DNA of 64,000 bases from Nemertoderma westbladi (taxonomy: Eukaryota; Xenacoelomorpha; Nemertodermatida; Nemertodermatidae): the NCBI GenBank assembly GCA_032718475.1, contig JAUCBJ010004630.1, forward strand, positions 62,001-126,000, written 5' to 3'. A model generated the notes under the pieces. That model was not told the origin of the DNA and ran no database searches. It saw only the letters and a list, made by a program, of their open reading frames with translations. Shown one piece after another: positions 41,598-52,884 of this stretch; within the stretch, counting starts at the first letter, position 1, and every line of letters starts with the position of its first letter. Made by a program: the position numbers and the translations under genes.

Positions 41598-43343
41598 TTA
41601 ATAGTTTTTAAGTTTCTTTATTGCGCCGTAGGCAATAAAGTCGAATGTACCGGTCGGACGGTAAGCTGTAGGCCTAATCACCCGAACCGGTACTTACAGG
41701 TACAGCAGTATTATTTCGATTGTGATAATTATATACCGGTAGGTCTTAATATTTAATTGGGGACTGCAGCCCTGGTTTTTATTGTGATTTTACTTATTTC
41801 TGTCGGTTTTATTTATCTGTAAGTGTAATATTGAGCAGAAGGCGTGTAAGCCTGCTCAGATTGTATAAATAATTTGTAGGCGTGATTGTTGTCTAGCTGT
41901 TGTTGGGTCTGAGGCGATTGCCGTGTATGTAGAGTTTCTGTCCGATAAAGTGCTAGTTATGAAGGTGGGGGCATCCAGTGCTGTAAGGTAAATCCCCCCC
42001 CCCCCCCCCCCAAAAGAATAAGTCGTACTACTTGGTTAGAACGCCTACTAACTAACCATTTCGGAGTCTGCCTATACTGTAGTTTATTTGGGCTTGACAG
42101 TAGTCTGCCAGGATTTGGTCTGTGTTTTGTTTGAATAGTCTGCACGGCTAGCGTAATATTTATTATTCAGAGTTTATGCAAGTAATTACAATCTTCAAAC
42201 TCCCCAAGTTTACTCCTACAGTAATTGTGCTTGTTATACATACCGTTATAGCTAAATTAACCCCGGTACTACATCAGGACTGCTTGGCGTAGGTAAAGAC
42301 TGGTGATTTTGTGCTCCGGTCACTCCAGCAGATACCGTGGTTCTTTTGGCTGTTCACGTATATTTAACTGCTGGTTATTTGTTGTATAAGTACTTGTACC
42401 TAATTTAGGGTTTAGCGTACAGTGCTTTCCGAAAGTAATTTAGTGTGTGGGCAGTATATTTGTGTTGTAACATGGTTAATAGGCCCGTTAGCTCTGGTTG
42501 GCTTCGGTAATTAACCTCTAGGTAAGGACACACCGGGTACATAACGTAGTACTTATAGAGCTAAGACTATAAGTCGTCAGACGGTGGTATTTCCTTATCT
42601 GGACAATGCAACTTACTTACTCAGTTTGTAAAAACCAAAAATTCTAACCCCTTGTTAGACTGGTTTGTAGATTTCTTGTAAAATTACCCTAAAAATTGTA
42701 CGTGTTTCTTGTTTATTGTTTATTTAGAGATTGTAATCTCTACCTGTTTGTAAGTAATTTATAGTAATAAGTAACTTAGTAAAGTAGAATAATCTGTATT
42801 AGGGTCTAACAAGTAGCACTCCACTGAGAGCGTTCAGCTTCTGTGTAGTGACTCCTTATCCAGAAATAATAACATTTATTTCAAATATTGTCAAAACCCA
42901 TTGTACGGGTATATATATATAAATTTATAAATCAACTCAATCAGATTTATAAAATAGTAGGCCTGTCATAAATCAAATAGGTCTTAATATCAGTTGAACT
43001 ACTGCTTAATATCAGTAATAAAGAAAAGGAAAGTATCCCTAAATTTCAGAAATTTAGTTATTATTAAATAATTGACATTACCGGTATTTACGGTAAGTTT
43101 ATTATATTATATTTATATAAATTTAGGCTGAACTTATAGACTGGTATTCTGTGACTGATCCTAGTCTGTAATAATACTTATATATATACTATAAGTGTAT
43201 ACCGGTATTTTAATATATTATATATTACGTTACACTGAGTAACAGTATCGGTAACTAACTCCTACGCTTACAGTTGATACTGAATTACTAGACTTGCTTT
43301 AACTGTTGTTATAGTTGTAGGCATTCAACTGTAAACTACAATT
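41598..43343 (+). other. 5' untranslated region of BEL copy 1
   Basis: This noncoding 1.75 kb is colinear with 52,224 to 54,502 of copy 2, apart from a 418-bp insertion there. Repeated ACCGGTA motifs occur throughout. I found no reading frame or clear primer binding site. At 41,994 a run of about 18 C replaces 6 C in copy 2. Confidence 0.7.
41994..42011 (+). repeat. Poly(C) run of about 18 bp
   Basis: The homologous place in copy 2 (about 53,131) has six C only. The homopolymer therefore expanded in copy 1 after the two units separated. Confidence 0.75.
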
Positions 43344-44828
43344 ATGTCTGACACAAAGCAAACACTGTCAGATAGTCTCCTAGAAAGAACAATCTGTGAC
43401 CCAGATAAAAGCATCGAACATCTAAGACCAAAGTCCAAGTCCCCTCCTACTGTAAGAAAGGTCATCCCTACAGTAGTGGTATCAGACCCTAGGCTAGTAA
43501 AGCACCATAGGTCTATTATAGGCACTAGGGCTCAAGTTAATCGAGACCAAGAGACGGCTGTTAAATAGCAGCAGCACCCGAGCCAAGAACTTATTTCTCA
43601 ACGGCAGAATAACTCTAGTAGTTCCAACACTGAAGAGTTAATGCCTGAGATCGGAGCAAGGATGGCAGAAGCGGTGTATCCAGATCCACTTCTAATTCTT
43701 CCTGGAGCCGTACTCACGAGAGTATTGATCGCTATGGAGGAACATCAAGCCGATTGGACAAGAAATAAGTGATCGACCAGGGATAGTTATGCGGGATACA
43801 CAATGGAGGAACTAAGATCTATTGTCGAGACGCATTGGAACTTCACCAGACCCGGACTCCCGTTTAACTTATCGGAAGCTGCCTCATTGGTGCGATTAGA
43901 AGAACACCTAATTCAACAATGTCAAGGACCTCAAGAGCAGGGAGAGCTGCTTTATCAAGTGCGAGAACGAATCTTACGGATCAGATTAATACTTTCAGCC
44001 TTTGAGGAGTCCTCAAAGAGAAGCCAAGACACGTCGTTGCAAGTAGCTGTAAAGACTTGGTTCCAACGAGTGAGTGTTAAGGTCCAGGGAACGACACAAT
44101 GGAAAGTTCAGCTAACTGAGCGCATGATCCACGGAGAATCAACAGATGACACCCTTTCTCATGTGGAAGGAGAAGAGATATCCGAAAAACCTCAGAAGAA
44201 AGATGCTATTGACATCTATCCATCGGATTATCAATGATTTATAGGTGATAAAGAGCTAAGGAGACGGCTAGCTGGACTTCACCCCAATAGTGAGGGAACC
44301 AAATTCGTGTTAGATTCTTTAGATGCGGAAATATTAGCCTCAGAGCAGGCTAAATTTGATGAAAGCATCCTCATCGCTATGGACCAAGAAGAACAAATAA
44401 AGAAAAAGGCAAATAGAAGACCGAAGGTCAGCAGCAGTGGCAGAATCCGAAAGGAAGGCGGCATTGGCAGAATCTGAAAGGAAGGCGGCAGCGGCAGAGG
44501 CTGAAAGAAAAGCAGCAGCGGCAGAGGCTGAAAGAAAGGCGGCAGTGGCAGAAGCAGAACGGAAGGCATCTGAAGCGACAGCCCAACTGGAGTTGGAGAA
44601 CCTTCAGGCGAAGCAAGATTACTTAAATAAACAGAGAGCAGCTACTCAGATGCGACTACTGAGTCGATCCACTCCCAGAAGACAGGGATTTACCTCCTCC
44701 GATAAAGGTGATACAACTGATCCCGAGGGTAGAGGTAATAAATCTCGTTCAAGCGGACGTAGAAGAGTGCCATGCCGTCAGAAGTTACCTAATCTACCTC
44801 CTGTGGTGAGAAGGCAACTAACTAATGT

Positions 44829-44898
44829 AGATTTAAGTAATCAAGAGCCTACAGACCAAATTATAATTTGGTCTGTAGGCTCTTGATTACTTAAATCT
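44829..44898. repeat. Perfect 70-bp palindrome (35-bp arms, no spacer)
   Basis: The left arm 44,829 to 44,863 is exactly repeated in reverse complement at 44,864 to 44,898. Copy 2 has only the left-arm sequence followed by normal coding sequence, so the right arm is a new inverted duplication. As a result, both DNA strands encode the same peptide end (QEPTDQIIIWSVGS) before a stop. Confidence 0.9.
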
Positions 44899-44925
44899 TC
44901 TACTCTAATAATTATTAGAGTAGAA
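44898..44925. repeat. Second perfect palindrome, 28 bp
   Basis: CTACTCTAATAA and its reverse complement meet without spacer. It abuts the 70-bp palindrome and is also absent from copy 2. Both probably formed in one event. Confidence 0.85.
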
Positions 44926-45829
44926 AGACTCCCTACAATAGTAGATGAGCCTATAATAATTAGGCCTGTCATTGAAGCCACTCCTGTGATAGAGACCCCT
45001 GTACTTCTAGAACCCAACTCTAAATTCCCTTTGCACAGTACTAAACTACCTGTGCCCAGTAGACAAGCCCCTGAATCACATACAGTCCTGGACACCGAGC
45101 AAGACATAAATGAGTTGTCTCCCGTCGTCCCTATGCGTCACCCGGCTACCAAGTTGGTGGCTCCCGCTTCAACGGTTGAGTGGGTGGACGAGGGACAACG
45201 GGGGATGAATCGTCTTCTCTTACAGCTGGAAGATACCAAAACCCGGGCATCCAGGCAAGTCCGAGAATAGGAAGGGACTGTTCAGCTGTTAAAGGGCACA
45301 GTGAGAGAGAGAGTAGGTTAGAGTTACAGGAGATACAACAAAGTATCGCTTTAGAGCGTGATAAATTAGTAAATATACAAATGGGTATACCACCACCCCC
45401 TGTAACAATGTGTCAACCCGTTAGGTCTGAAGTATTTCATGCGCAAGGTGTGGAGCCTACACGCATCTATACTGCTCATGAAGTAGAAACTGCTATAGTA
45501 AACCCTATTAAGGGTAATTATAAACCTGTTGATAATGATATCCCTTACAAGTCTGATTATAATCCAAGAAATTTATATACCGATAACTCGATATTAAATA
45601 ATACGATGGCTCAAGAAAGTTTTACACGTCAAATGGCTAGAACCAAAGCCCGTCAAGCAGTAAAGGTGGGAGAGGTCTGTCAAGTTCAATGGAGATGAGA
45701 TGAAAAGGTTACCTTTTAATCAATATTATAAAGATAACATACAGAACTCTGTACTATCTAACGGAGAGAAACTTAGATTCCTCATCGAGTGCTTGGAAGG
45801 ACCTCCCAAGTTAATGGCATTAAAGTTTA

Positions 45830-46849
45830 TTGGACATATCAGAGTTTATTGGATTAAGGCAAGTTTGGGATACACTAAACATCAGGTATGGTAATAGGAC
45901 TAACATAGTTAGGTATTTGTATGCGAAATTAGTAGCACCCCGAAAGTTTCTTAGCAGTGGGATTATAGAGTTTTCCGATGAGATTCAAGAGATCTGTAGA
46001 CAGCTAGATTGGTTAGGTAAGTCTCAGGAATACCAGAGTTCTATGGTTGTTGGAGCCGTAGCATCTACTTTGCCAAAGGGTGGAGTAGGTTCTCGCTGGG
46101 ACAAAAAGGTTCTCTATATGATGGACCAGCAACAAAGAGACCCTACCATGGCTGATCTCATGTCGTTCTTAAATGGAGAGGTAAGATTACAGCTCCTAAA
46201 GCAGTCCAGAGAGAAGACACCGGAAAGTAAGGTGAGTGTAAAACCCGTTTCTAGGAGAAAGATAACACCAGTGTGTTATATGGACGATGGCAAAAGCCAA
46301 ACCTTATACGAGGAGAACAGCGGTAAGGACACCGAAAGATCTTATTATGTCAATAAAAAGAGGAAAGACGTAAGTAAATCTAATTCTCGAGCCAGTGACA
46401 GGAGAGAACAGGTAGCAACTCCTCCTATGTCTCCTAAGAGAATTCATGGAAGAAAGCCCGAGGAAAGAACAAGTGTGCACAACACAACACAGGTTAAAGT
46501 AAGTAACATCAAGCCCAAATGTACATTGTGCAACGGGCCACATCGCTTGAGTGGGTGTGATGAATTCTTGAAGAAATCTTTGAAGGATAGACGTGATGTC
46601 ATGTGGGATAAGCGGTTGTGTTATAATTGCCTCAGACGAGGACATCAGCAACGGACCTGTTACTCAGACGCGAGGTGTGCTAAGTGCGGTGCAAAACATC
46701 ACATCTTGCTGCACACCGAATTTGACAGAACCCGCACGAGTCAGGTAAGTGAGCCCGAACTACATGTCCAATTCAGTGATGTGAACGACACTGACCACAG
46801 CTCTGAGATGAAAGGATTCTACACGGACGAATTCTCCGACGAAAATTAA
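45830..46849 (+). pseudogene. BEL copy 1 gag, DUF1759-like part and zinc knuckles
   Basis: This frame carries WDTLNIRYGN and LPKGGVGSRWDKK, typical of the DUF1759 gag region of BEL/Pao elements. Towards the end come three zinc-binding motifs: CTLCNGPHRLSGC, CYNCLRRGHQQRTC (a CCHC knuckle) and CAKCGAKHH. They would bind the RNA genome. The frame before 45,830 is shifted relative to this one. It ends with TAA at 46,847 where copy 2 reads on, and the same frame continues into the protease. Confidence 0.85.
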
Positions 46850-47521
46850 TCCTGTTATATGATAAATACCGCTGTGTATCGAGCACTTACGTATGAGACT
46901 GAATCGGAAACGGAAAATCCTCTACTGACTATTCCGGACCGACAACCATCTTGGAAAGCACCAACTTCCTCCATCGGAATCCGGGAATTTCCTGTGGTGC
47001 AGCTGAGAGTCCATGGGCTAGGGAAGAGCCTGATAGTAAATGCCCTCCTTGACTCTGGCAGCACAGGTACTTTCATTGACAAAGAACTAGCTGAAGACAT
47101 CTTCGCTGGACAACCCAAGTTCTGAACTAAGTTAAACCTTTCCGGAATTATGCAGGTTTGGAAATCCACAGTAGCTACAGATTACTACATGGGTGCATTG
47201 TCCACTCCCCAAGATGAACTAGGAGAACATAGCGTAAGGTCGGTAAAAATGATAGCGATAAAGAACTTTGCTACTAGCCAAGTGGAACCTTACAACTGGG
47301 ATGAACACCATTTTACCCAGCAATATAATATACATAGATTCAACACTGACTATCCAGGGGTGCAGATCTTAATCGGGCAAAACGCACACAAGGCGCTTGA
47401 GACATTAGAAAAACGGCCTGCTCGACCGCAACCACTACAAACGTACGCGGGAATAACAAGAGTAGGTTGGTACTTCACTGGACCTTCCCGTAGAACATTA
47501 ATGGAAAGACTCCCTAATTAA
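46850..47521 (+). pseudogene. BEL copy 1 aspartic protease-like domain (DUF1758)
   Basis: VNALLDSGSTGTFIDKE holds the DSG active-site triad of retroviral-type proteases. Later blocks are VQILIGQNAHK and TRVGWYFTGPSR, the normal end of the DUF1758 family. A CGA in copy 2 is TGA here at 47,123, which cuts the domain. The same frame resumes after it and stops with TAA at 47,519. Confidence 0.85.
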
Positions 47522-48634
47522 AGAATACATCAGGTGAGTGAATGGGAAGAATACATCAGTGAGGGAGAAACCCCAACTGAGGAAACTCCATACTCCTCAG
47601 ATAACGACGATATCAATAATTTATATGATGAGGAAAATTCCATCGATATCCTCACTGAGAACCAAACTTGGCTAAACCAAGTCGATCTATGTCATCTTAT
47701 CCATCAACCAAACAAATCGTTAAGGTATAATGATGAATTAAACGCAGTGGTGGATAGATACAATGATAAACTACGCAATGAACATGCCGTAAGATTCTTC
47801 ACTCAATAAGCCGTAGAGCCTAATTCCTACGACAAGGCTTTATCTGTTGAAGAAGAGAGAGCCAAGCAGATTCAGGAAACGACTACACGTTATCTGAAGG
47901 ATGAAGGTCGCTACGAGATTGGTCTTTCGTTCCGACGGCAAGAACCCAGCTTTATAAATAACCGACCTTTAGCAGAAAAAAGAATCGCTCAACTACATCG
48001 GCATCTGACGGCTAACGTTCAAGCCAGGGAAATGTATAAAACCCAGCTGAAGAAATTTATTGATAAGGGATACGCGGAGCGAGTTCCGGAAGTAACACCC
48101 ATAACAAAGAGAAGGTATTATCTAACACATCATTACGTTCCCAAGCCCGGTAAACCCAACGAAGTCCGGGTAGTGTTTGACGGCTTTGCCCTTTACATGG
48201 GTCAATCCCTGAATTCCAAACTGTTGCCGGGACCCAACTTAATCCAATCTTTGTTGGGAATATTATTAAGACTGCGGCAATATTCTATCGCGTTCGCTTC
48301 GGACATAGAAGGCATGTTCTTACAAGTCAAGGCGCTGGATAGGGATCGAGACAGCCTACAATTTCTGTGGTGGCCTGAAGGAGACCTCAACCAAAAACCG
48401 GAGGAGTACTGGATGACCATCCAGGCTTTCGGAATCATCTCGAGCCCCTCGAACGCTTGTTCGGTGGTGCGTACCACTGCCGACGACAACCGAGACGCCT
48501 TCTCTAAAGCGGTTATCGACAACATCAAATGGGATATATACATGGACGACAATTTAAAGTCCCTCCCATCGGTGGAAGAAGCCATTGATGTTGCCAAGGG
48601 AACGGTAGAGTGCTTGAAACGCGGTGGATTTTGA
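47522..48634 (+). pseudogene. BEL copy 1 reverse transcriptase
   Basis: An acidic linker with SDNDDINNLYDEEN leads, after a TAA at 47,807, to the RT. RT motifs are YLTHHYVPKPG, VRVVFDG, LLGILLRLRQ, ASDIEGMFLQV (motif A) and IYMDDNLKS (the YMDD catalytic site). The reading frame is the same from 45,830 to 49,909, interrupted only by stops. The TGA at 48,632 after GGF also occurs in copy 2. Confidence 0.88.
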
Positions 48635-49909
48635 CTAACCAAATTCACTAGTAACTCCCGTGAGTTTCTGGAATCGATCCCGGTAGAAGACAGAGGTGTT
48701 GAAGATCTTGACCTCATCAAGGACGATCTTCCGGAATCCAAGACACTTGGCTTAAAATGGGACATGGAGAGAGATATCTTGTTTTTCCAGTTAAAACAGA
48801 GAGATAATCCAGTTAGAACCAAACGGATTTTTCTAAGTATCCTGAGCACTTATTTCGATCCATTGGGATTTATTAGCCCAGTTATATTAGTTGCTCGGAG
48901 CTTAGTCCAACAAATGTGGCTCGAAAACCACTCGTGGGATGATCCACTTAAGGGAGAACTACTAAATAAGTGGATGAAATGGGAGGATTCTCCACCATCC
49001 ATCAAGAACTTTACGATTTCCCGTTCATATTTTGGTCACGTTCTTCCCACATATTCCTATCAACTCCATGTATTTAGAGATGCCAGCGATATGGGAATAG
49101 ATATAGTAGCCTACCTGAGGGTTGAAACTCCAGATGGAATTAAAGTTGCCTTGGTTACCTCTAAGGCCTTGATAAACAACAAACTACGAGTTCCTCGAGC
49201 GGAGTTAAAGGCGGCTCTATACGCTACAGCCATTGGCCGGAATGTAACAGAACAGATCGACTATCTACTGGAGAAAACTGTCTATTGGACCGATGCTTTA
49301 CTCATTCTGGAGTATGTAACAAATGAAGTCTGTCAGTTCAGCGTCTTCGTTACAAACAGAGTAGCCATTATACATAGTCGCTCTAATGTAGATCAATGGA
49401 GACATTGCCCGGGGACGATTAATCCAGCCGACATCGCCTTCCGAGGAGCAACTCCTCAAGAACTGATAGATACTCCAGACTGGTTAAGTGGACCCGACTT
49501 CCTAAGTAAAGAAGAGGATGAATGGCCTTCTCATCTCACCACGGCTGAGATTAGACAAGCCAAGGGAGCGGAGAAAGTCAAACCTAAAATCCGGACGAGT
49601 AAATCAAAGTTATTTAAACCCGTGATAGATCTGTCTGTACTACACATCTCCGGGGACGACGCTGTGGATCTAAACTCCCCCACCACGAATAAATCTGTTG
49701 TAGAAATCAGAGAAAGAGACTGGAAATCTGGAACACCAGATGTCTCGCCAGCACTCTCCCCTCTCCTGCAGAGAGCAATAGATCACTATAGCTCCTGGAA
49801 TCGGCTTTGCAAGGCTGTTGTGTATCTGAAAAGATGTTTCCATCATCACTGTTCCAGGACGAATATCGCTAGTGATACCGCTCCAATAATATCCGAAAAG
49901 GTCCATTAA
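48635..49909 (+). pseudogene. BEL copy 1 A17-type/RNase H region
   Basis: Signature blocks of the Pao A17 family are TYFDPLGFISPVI, then FRDASDMGIDIVAYL (RNase H-like; copy 2 has glycines at two of these places), VPRAELKAALYA, VYWTDALLILEY and TINPADIAFRG. A long stretch of about 440 codons is open. The two Gly changes in the RNase H strand would probably damage it. A frameshift near 49,905 ends the frame. Confidence 0.85.
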
Positions 49910-50756
49910 AAGGGCTATTAAAGACCTTCCCGCTTATAAAGTGTCTGATAGGTTTCTGACTGAGAAGATCAGTTACCAAGAGCATGAAGATACCAATAAG
50001 CAGATACTGAGACTCCTGCAATACTATGAAGATTCCGATAAGTATTTCCTGTTGTTGAGAAATCCACAGATGCGCTTAAGGGATCGTTTCTCTAGCACAA
50101 TGATAGATGGGTTAATACGTGTCAGAGGGAGATTAACTAATGCTCCATTGTCCTTTGACACTAAATTTCCCATACTCATTAGAAATCTTGAAATACAAAT
50201 CAAGATGATTGTAGATGTTCACAGTAGACTTTACCATGCTGGTAGAGAACAAGTTCTTAGCAAAACTAACTCGAACTCGCTATTATTTCCATAAGCCCCG
50301 TAGAGCTCTGAACCAAGTTCTTAGAAACTGTATACCCTGTAGAAAAGCATTTAGTTGGCCTTTAACACAGAGAGAGGCAGAATTACCTAGGGAACGAGTA
50401 AGCTTCTATGAACCACCCTTTACTAATACTGGCATGGATTTATTTGGCCCTATTGAAGTATATCGTGCTAGGACTATAGTCAAGCAATGGTGTGTCATCT
50501 TTGTCTGTATGACGTGTATATAGAGCGATCCATCTAGATATGGTGAACGATCTATCTACCAACAGCTTCATACTGAGTTTACGCCGACAGATTGCTCGTT
50601 TTGGAACTAGCAACACCATGAGATCCGACAAAGGAACGAACTTCATTGGCGCCAATAATGAGATCAAAGCTTACGTGAAAGATTGGAACCAAAGACAGGT
50701 GGACGGTCAGCTAAGGATAACAGCATCTAGCTGGACCATCAACACCGCCGACGCCC
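49910..50756 (+). pseudogene. BEL copy 1 integrase, N-terminal and partial core
   Basis: GLIRVRGRLTNAP precedes the H2C2 zinc-binding domain: HSRLYHAGREQV, then after a frameshift LRNCIPCRKAF. The catalytic core begins TNTGMDLFGPI with the first aspartate. A TAG at 50,521 interrupts it, and the second aspartate follows in MRSDKGTNFIGA. The sequence ends at WTINT, before the block with the catalytic glutamate, exactly where LTR 2 starts. The rest of integrase and any 3' UTR are absent. Confidence 0.85.
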
Positions 50757-50888
50757 TGTAAAAGCTTTTGCGGACATAACAAGTCATTTTTCCCCACAAT
50801 GTACCGTGTAGGTGCTTTGGCGGACATAACAAGTCATTTTTGCCGCAATGCGCATAATACTCTAAAAGATTGGACCTCAGATGACGAA

Positions 50889-51231
50889 ATCTGTCAGCTA
50901 CTACTACTAGGATCGGCATGCTGCATTGCAGCTGCATTTTTAAGAATGCTGTGCCGGCTTGTCAACAAAATTGCACCGCCACAACTCCCTATCACCCATG
51001 ACATTTGCTAGATCATCCACATCTTTAAGGCCAGTGTCCTTTAAGATGCGTCTCAAGAAAGTCATGGGCTGTCCACCTTGCTTATTCACACCATGAGGCT
51101 GCCAAAGTACAAGATTATGCACTGGCTGGTCCTCACGGCGAAAGCAATGTCCTGCAAAGCGGAGGCGATTTTGTTCTAGTGTCAAGCTTGGGGGAACCAA
51201 TGAGACACCTCCAATGTTATATCTGTCAGCT
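50889..51231 (-). mobile_element. LINE 3' fragment inside LTR 2, with 11-bp duplication
   Basis: ATCTGTCAGCT at 50,889 and 51,221 brackets a 321-bp insert. The minus strand encodes RLRFAGHCFRREDQPV, LVLWQPHG, DTGLKDVDDL and ELWRCNFV, the C-terminal domain typical of the LINE type found at 35,640 to 38,047, ending in a stop at 50,940. On that strand the insert ends in a GTAGTAGTA tail. A variable-length duplication, 5' truncation and simple tail are standard LINE insertion marks. Confidence 0.85.
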
Positions 51232-51776
51232 GATTTCCTGTAGACGTGGAACCTCCTTGTTCTATTCAGCCAATCAGAGCGATTTTTACTTTATGTTGGA
51301 CAAGGGCCTATGGAAAACCGTGCAATGCATTACGGTCTTGGTTTTACCTTTCTAAGCCTAAGAACCGGCTTGGAAATCTTCTGTACTTCTGTTGTAGAAG
51401 TTTCAGACTTTAGCCTAAACATCTGATGGCTTTGATTACAAGAACGTAAAACTATTAACTGAATCACTGAAACGCATCACATCGCATCACACCGCAATTC
51501 AACATTGCTGCACATGGAACACTGCATAAGTAACACATACTGACTGTTCACCGCATTATTTTGCTTCTGTTATTAATTGGTGTTATGTTAATTGTATATT
51601 GCTGATTTATTTGGAGAATACCGATGAATAATCATAAAACCCCCAATCTTCTTGATTACTGAAGGTGAGAGGAACAGGTTTACCGGTAGCAGCAACTGCG
51701 ACTTACATTATAGTGGTTTTTTGTGTGAATTAAATGCTATTTCATAATCCCTACATGTGTCAGTTGCGATCCTCCT

Positions 51777-51785
51777 TATATATGA
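51777..51785 (+). promoter_or_regulatory. Putative TATA box, LTR 2
   Basis: TATATATGA lies about 60 bp before the AATAAA. A conserved GACGGTCGGCAGATCAGTG segment follows and could hold the start site. LTR 3 and the solo LTR share it; LTR 1 has lost it. Confidence 0.45.
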
Positions 51786-51843
51786 TCAAATTCAGTGACG
51801 GTCGGCAGATCAGTGCGAAGTAGTGTGAAGTAGTGTGAAGGTT

Positions 51844-51849
51844 AATAAA
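51844..51849 (+). terminator. Polyadenylation signal AATAAA, LTR 2
   Basis: Same setting as in LTR 1: after the 10-bp repeats and before GCATCTCCTAAAGAATGCG. Confidence 0.5.
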
Positions 51850-52458
51850 GCATCTCCTAAAGAATGCGCTTTTTACGAAACTTTTTGGCCATCTAGTTGT
51901 GATTAGTATAAGTCATAACTCTGTTTTTATACTTAAAGCACCACGTCCTAAAGGAACTGTTAATATTTCCCCGAAAGTAAATATATTGTCAGAGATTATA
52001 TAGTAACGATCAATCGAATAATACCGTAGGTCTACCCCGCAATCACTATCAAGGCATCCGAATCCAGTCTCCCTTAACTGTGGGTGAATGATCGCACACA
52101 GACTGGCTTCGGCGAATGTAACTTCAGTACACTAAATAATTGTTATAGGCTAAAGTCGATTTATAAACTAGAGGACAACTAAAATTGGCAGGTTAAACTG
52201 CTAAAGGTCTAAAAGCGCGAACATTAATAGTTTTAAACACTTGATTGCACAGTAGGCAATAAATATTTTTTCTATTGTTCTGGTAAGAACAATAATAGAT
52301 TTTTTGTTTCTTTATTGCACCATAGGCAATAAAGTCTAAGGTACCGGTCGGACGGTGAACTGTAGACCTAACTGCCCAACTACCCGAACCGGTACTTACA
52401 GGTACAACAGTATTATTCGATTTTAATAATTATATACCGGTAGGTCTTGATATTTAAT

Positions 52459-52876
52459 GGTGTAATATTATGGGTTTGTTCAGAAGTGGAAAAAATGGGA
52501 GCGCGTCACCGGGGGTTGAACCAGCGCTATACGCACGTTTCGGCCTAACAGGCCTCATTAGTAGCGATAACCAGCTCAGCCACTAGCCCCTGACACTCGC
52601 AATCCCACCTAATCCACTTCTATTGAACGGGCAGTCTTAAGTTGCAAATATTCTATCTCTAACAGCGGACCTAACGGCCTCAAGTATGCTAGAGTGAAAC
52701 AGGAGGGAAGTACAAATAAATAAATAAATATTCAGCTCGGTATTGCTGCCAGGTGATATTGATTAAATAAATTGGAGATGAGCTGTTGCAACTGTAATTA
52801 AAGGTGTAATATTATGGGTTTGTTCATCCCATAATATTACACCTTTAATTACAGTTGCAACAGCTCATCTCCAATT
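52459..52876 (-). mobile_element. 418-bp insertion with tRNA-like promoter boxes (SINE-like)
   Basis: Copy 1 lacks this segment. TATTTAAT flanks it on both sides (52,451 to 52,458 and 52,877 to 52,884). On the minus strand TGGCTGAGCTGG (A-box-like) is followed 48 bp later by GGTTCAACCCC, an exact match to the B-box consensus. A GGCCTGTTAGGCC mini-hairpin lies between them. This suggests a tRNA-derived SINE. The part between 52,595 and 52,760 resembles nothing I know. A perfect hairpin occupies the other end. The flanking repeat is A/T-only and could be partly chance. Confidence 0.6.
52512..52582 (-). promoter_or_regulatory. Putative Pol III A and B boxes
   Basis: A box TGGCTGAGCTGG at 52,571 to 52,582 and B box GGTTCAACCCC at 52,512 to 52,522, minus strand. 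The spacing is in the tRNA/SINE range. The sequence does not fold as a complete tRNA by eye, so I do not call a tRNA gene. Confidence 0.6.
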
Positions 52877-52884
52877 TATTTAAT
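52762..52884. repeat. Perfect hairpin, 57-bp arms and 9-nt loop
   Basis: 52,762 to 52,818 is the exact reverse complement of 52,828 to 52,884. The 24-nt block GGTGTAATATTATGGG...TTCA at the loop side also occurs as a direct copy at 52,459 to 52,482, the left edge of the insertion. Perfect arms indicate a recent origin. Confidence 0.9.

Larger units (their letters stand above)
43344..45829 (+). pseudogene. BEL copy 1 gag, N-terminal and coiled-coil part
   Basis: The start ATG at 43,344 is shared with copy 2 (54,503), where a long open frame follows. Here a C-to-T change makes TAG at 43,567 and a CGA becomes TGA near 43,769. About 100 bp present in copy 2 after LSEAA are missing near 43,884, and TGA lies at 44,235. 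A frameshift near 44,410 precedes the alanine-rich coiled coil with AEAERKAAA repeats (44,437 to 44,590). A palindromic insertion at 44,829 ends the next frame. The coiled coil probably serves gag multimerisation, which is an inference. Confidence 0.82.
50757..52223 (+). mobile_element. LTR 2 (between BEL copies 1 and 2)
   Basis: It has the same TGTAAAAGC start and a GCGCGAACA end. It is longer than LTR 1 because it holds a 321-bp LINE fragment (50,900 to 51,220), retains the TATA segment, and has a duplicated TTGCGGACATAAC / TTGGCGGACATAAC block near its start. AATAAA is at 51,844. Confidence 0.82.

Noticed and set aside
41957-42145. Small minus-strand gene over the poly(C) run
   Set aside because: The frame depends on the homopolymer length, and copy 2 has a different version in its 5' UTR.
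44279-44616. Minus-strand frames rich in Leu, Pro and Phe over the gag coiled coil
   Set aside because: They are the antisense of GCA/GCG-rich alanine codons. The same shadow occurs at 55,632 to 55,837.
44841-45107. Minus-strand frame ending in WSVGS
   Set aside because: It only mirrors the plus-strand peptide because of the 70-bp palindrome.
52505-52595. True tRNA gene
   Set aside because: A and B boxes are good, but I could not fold a complete cloverleaf with paired acceptor ends. A SINE head is more likely.
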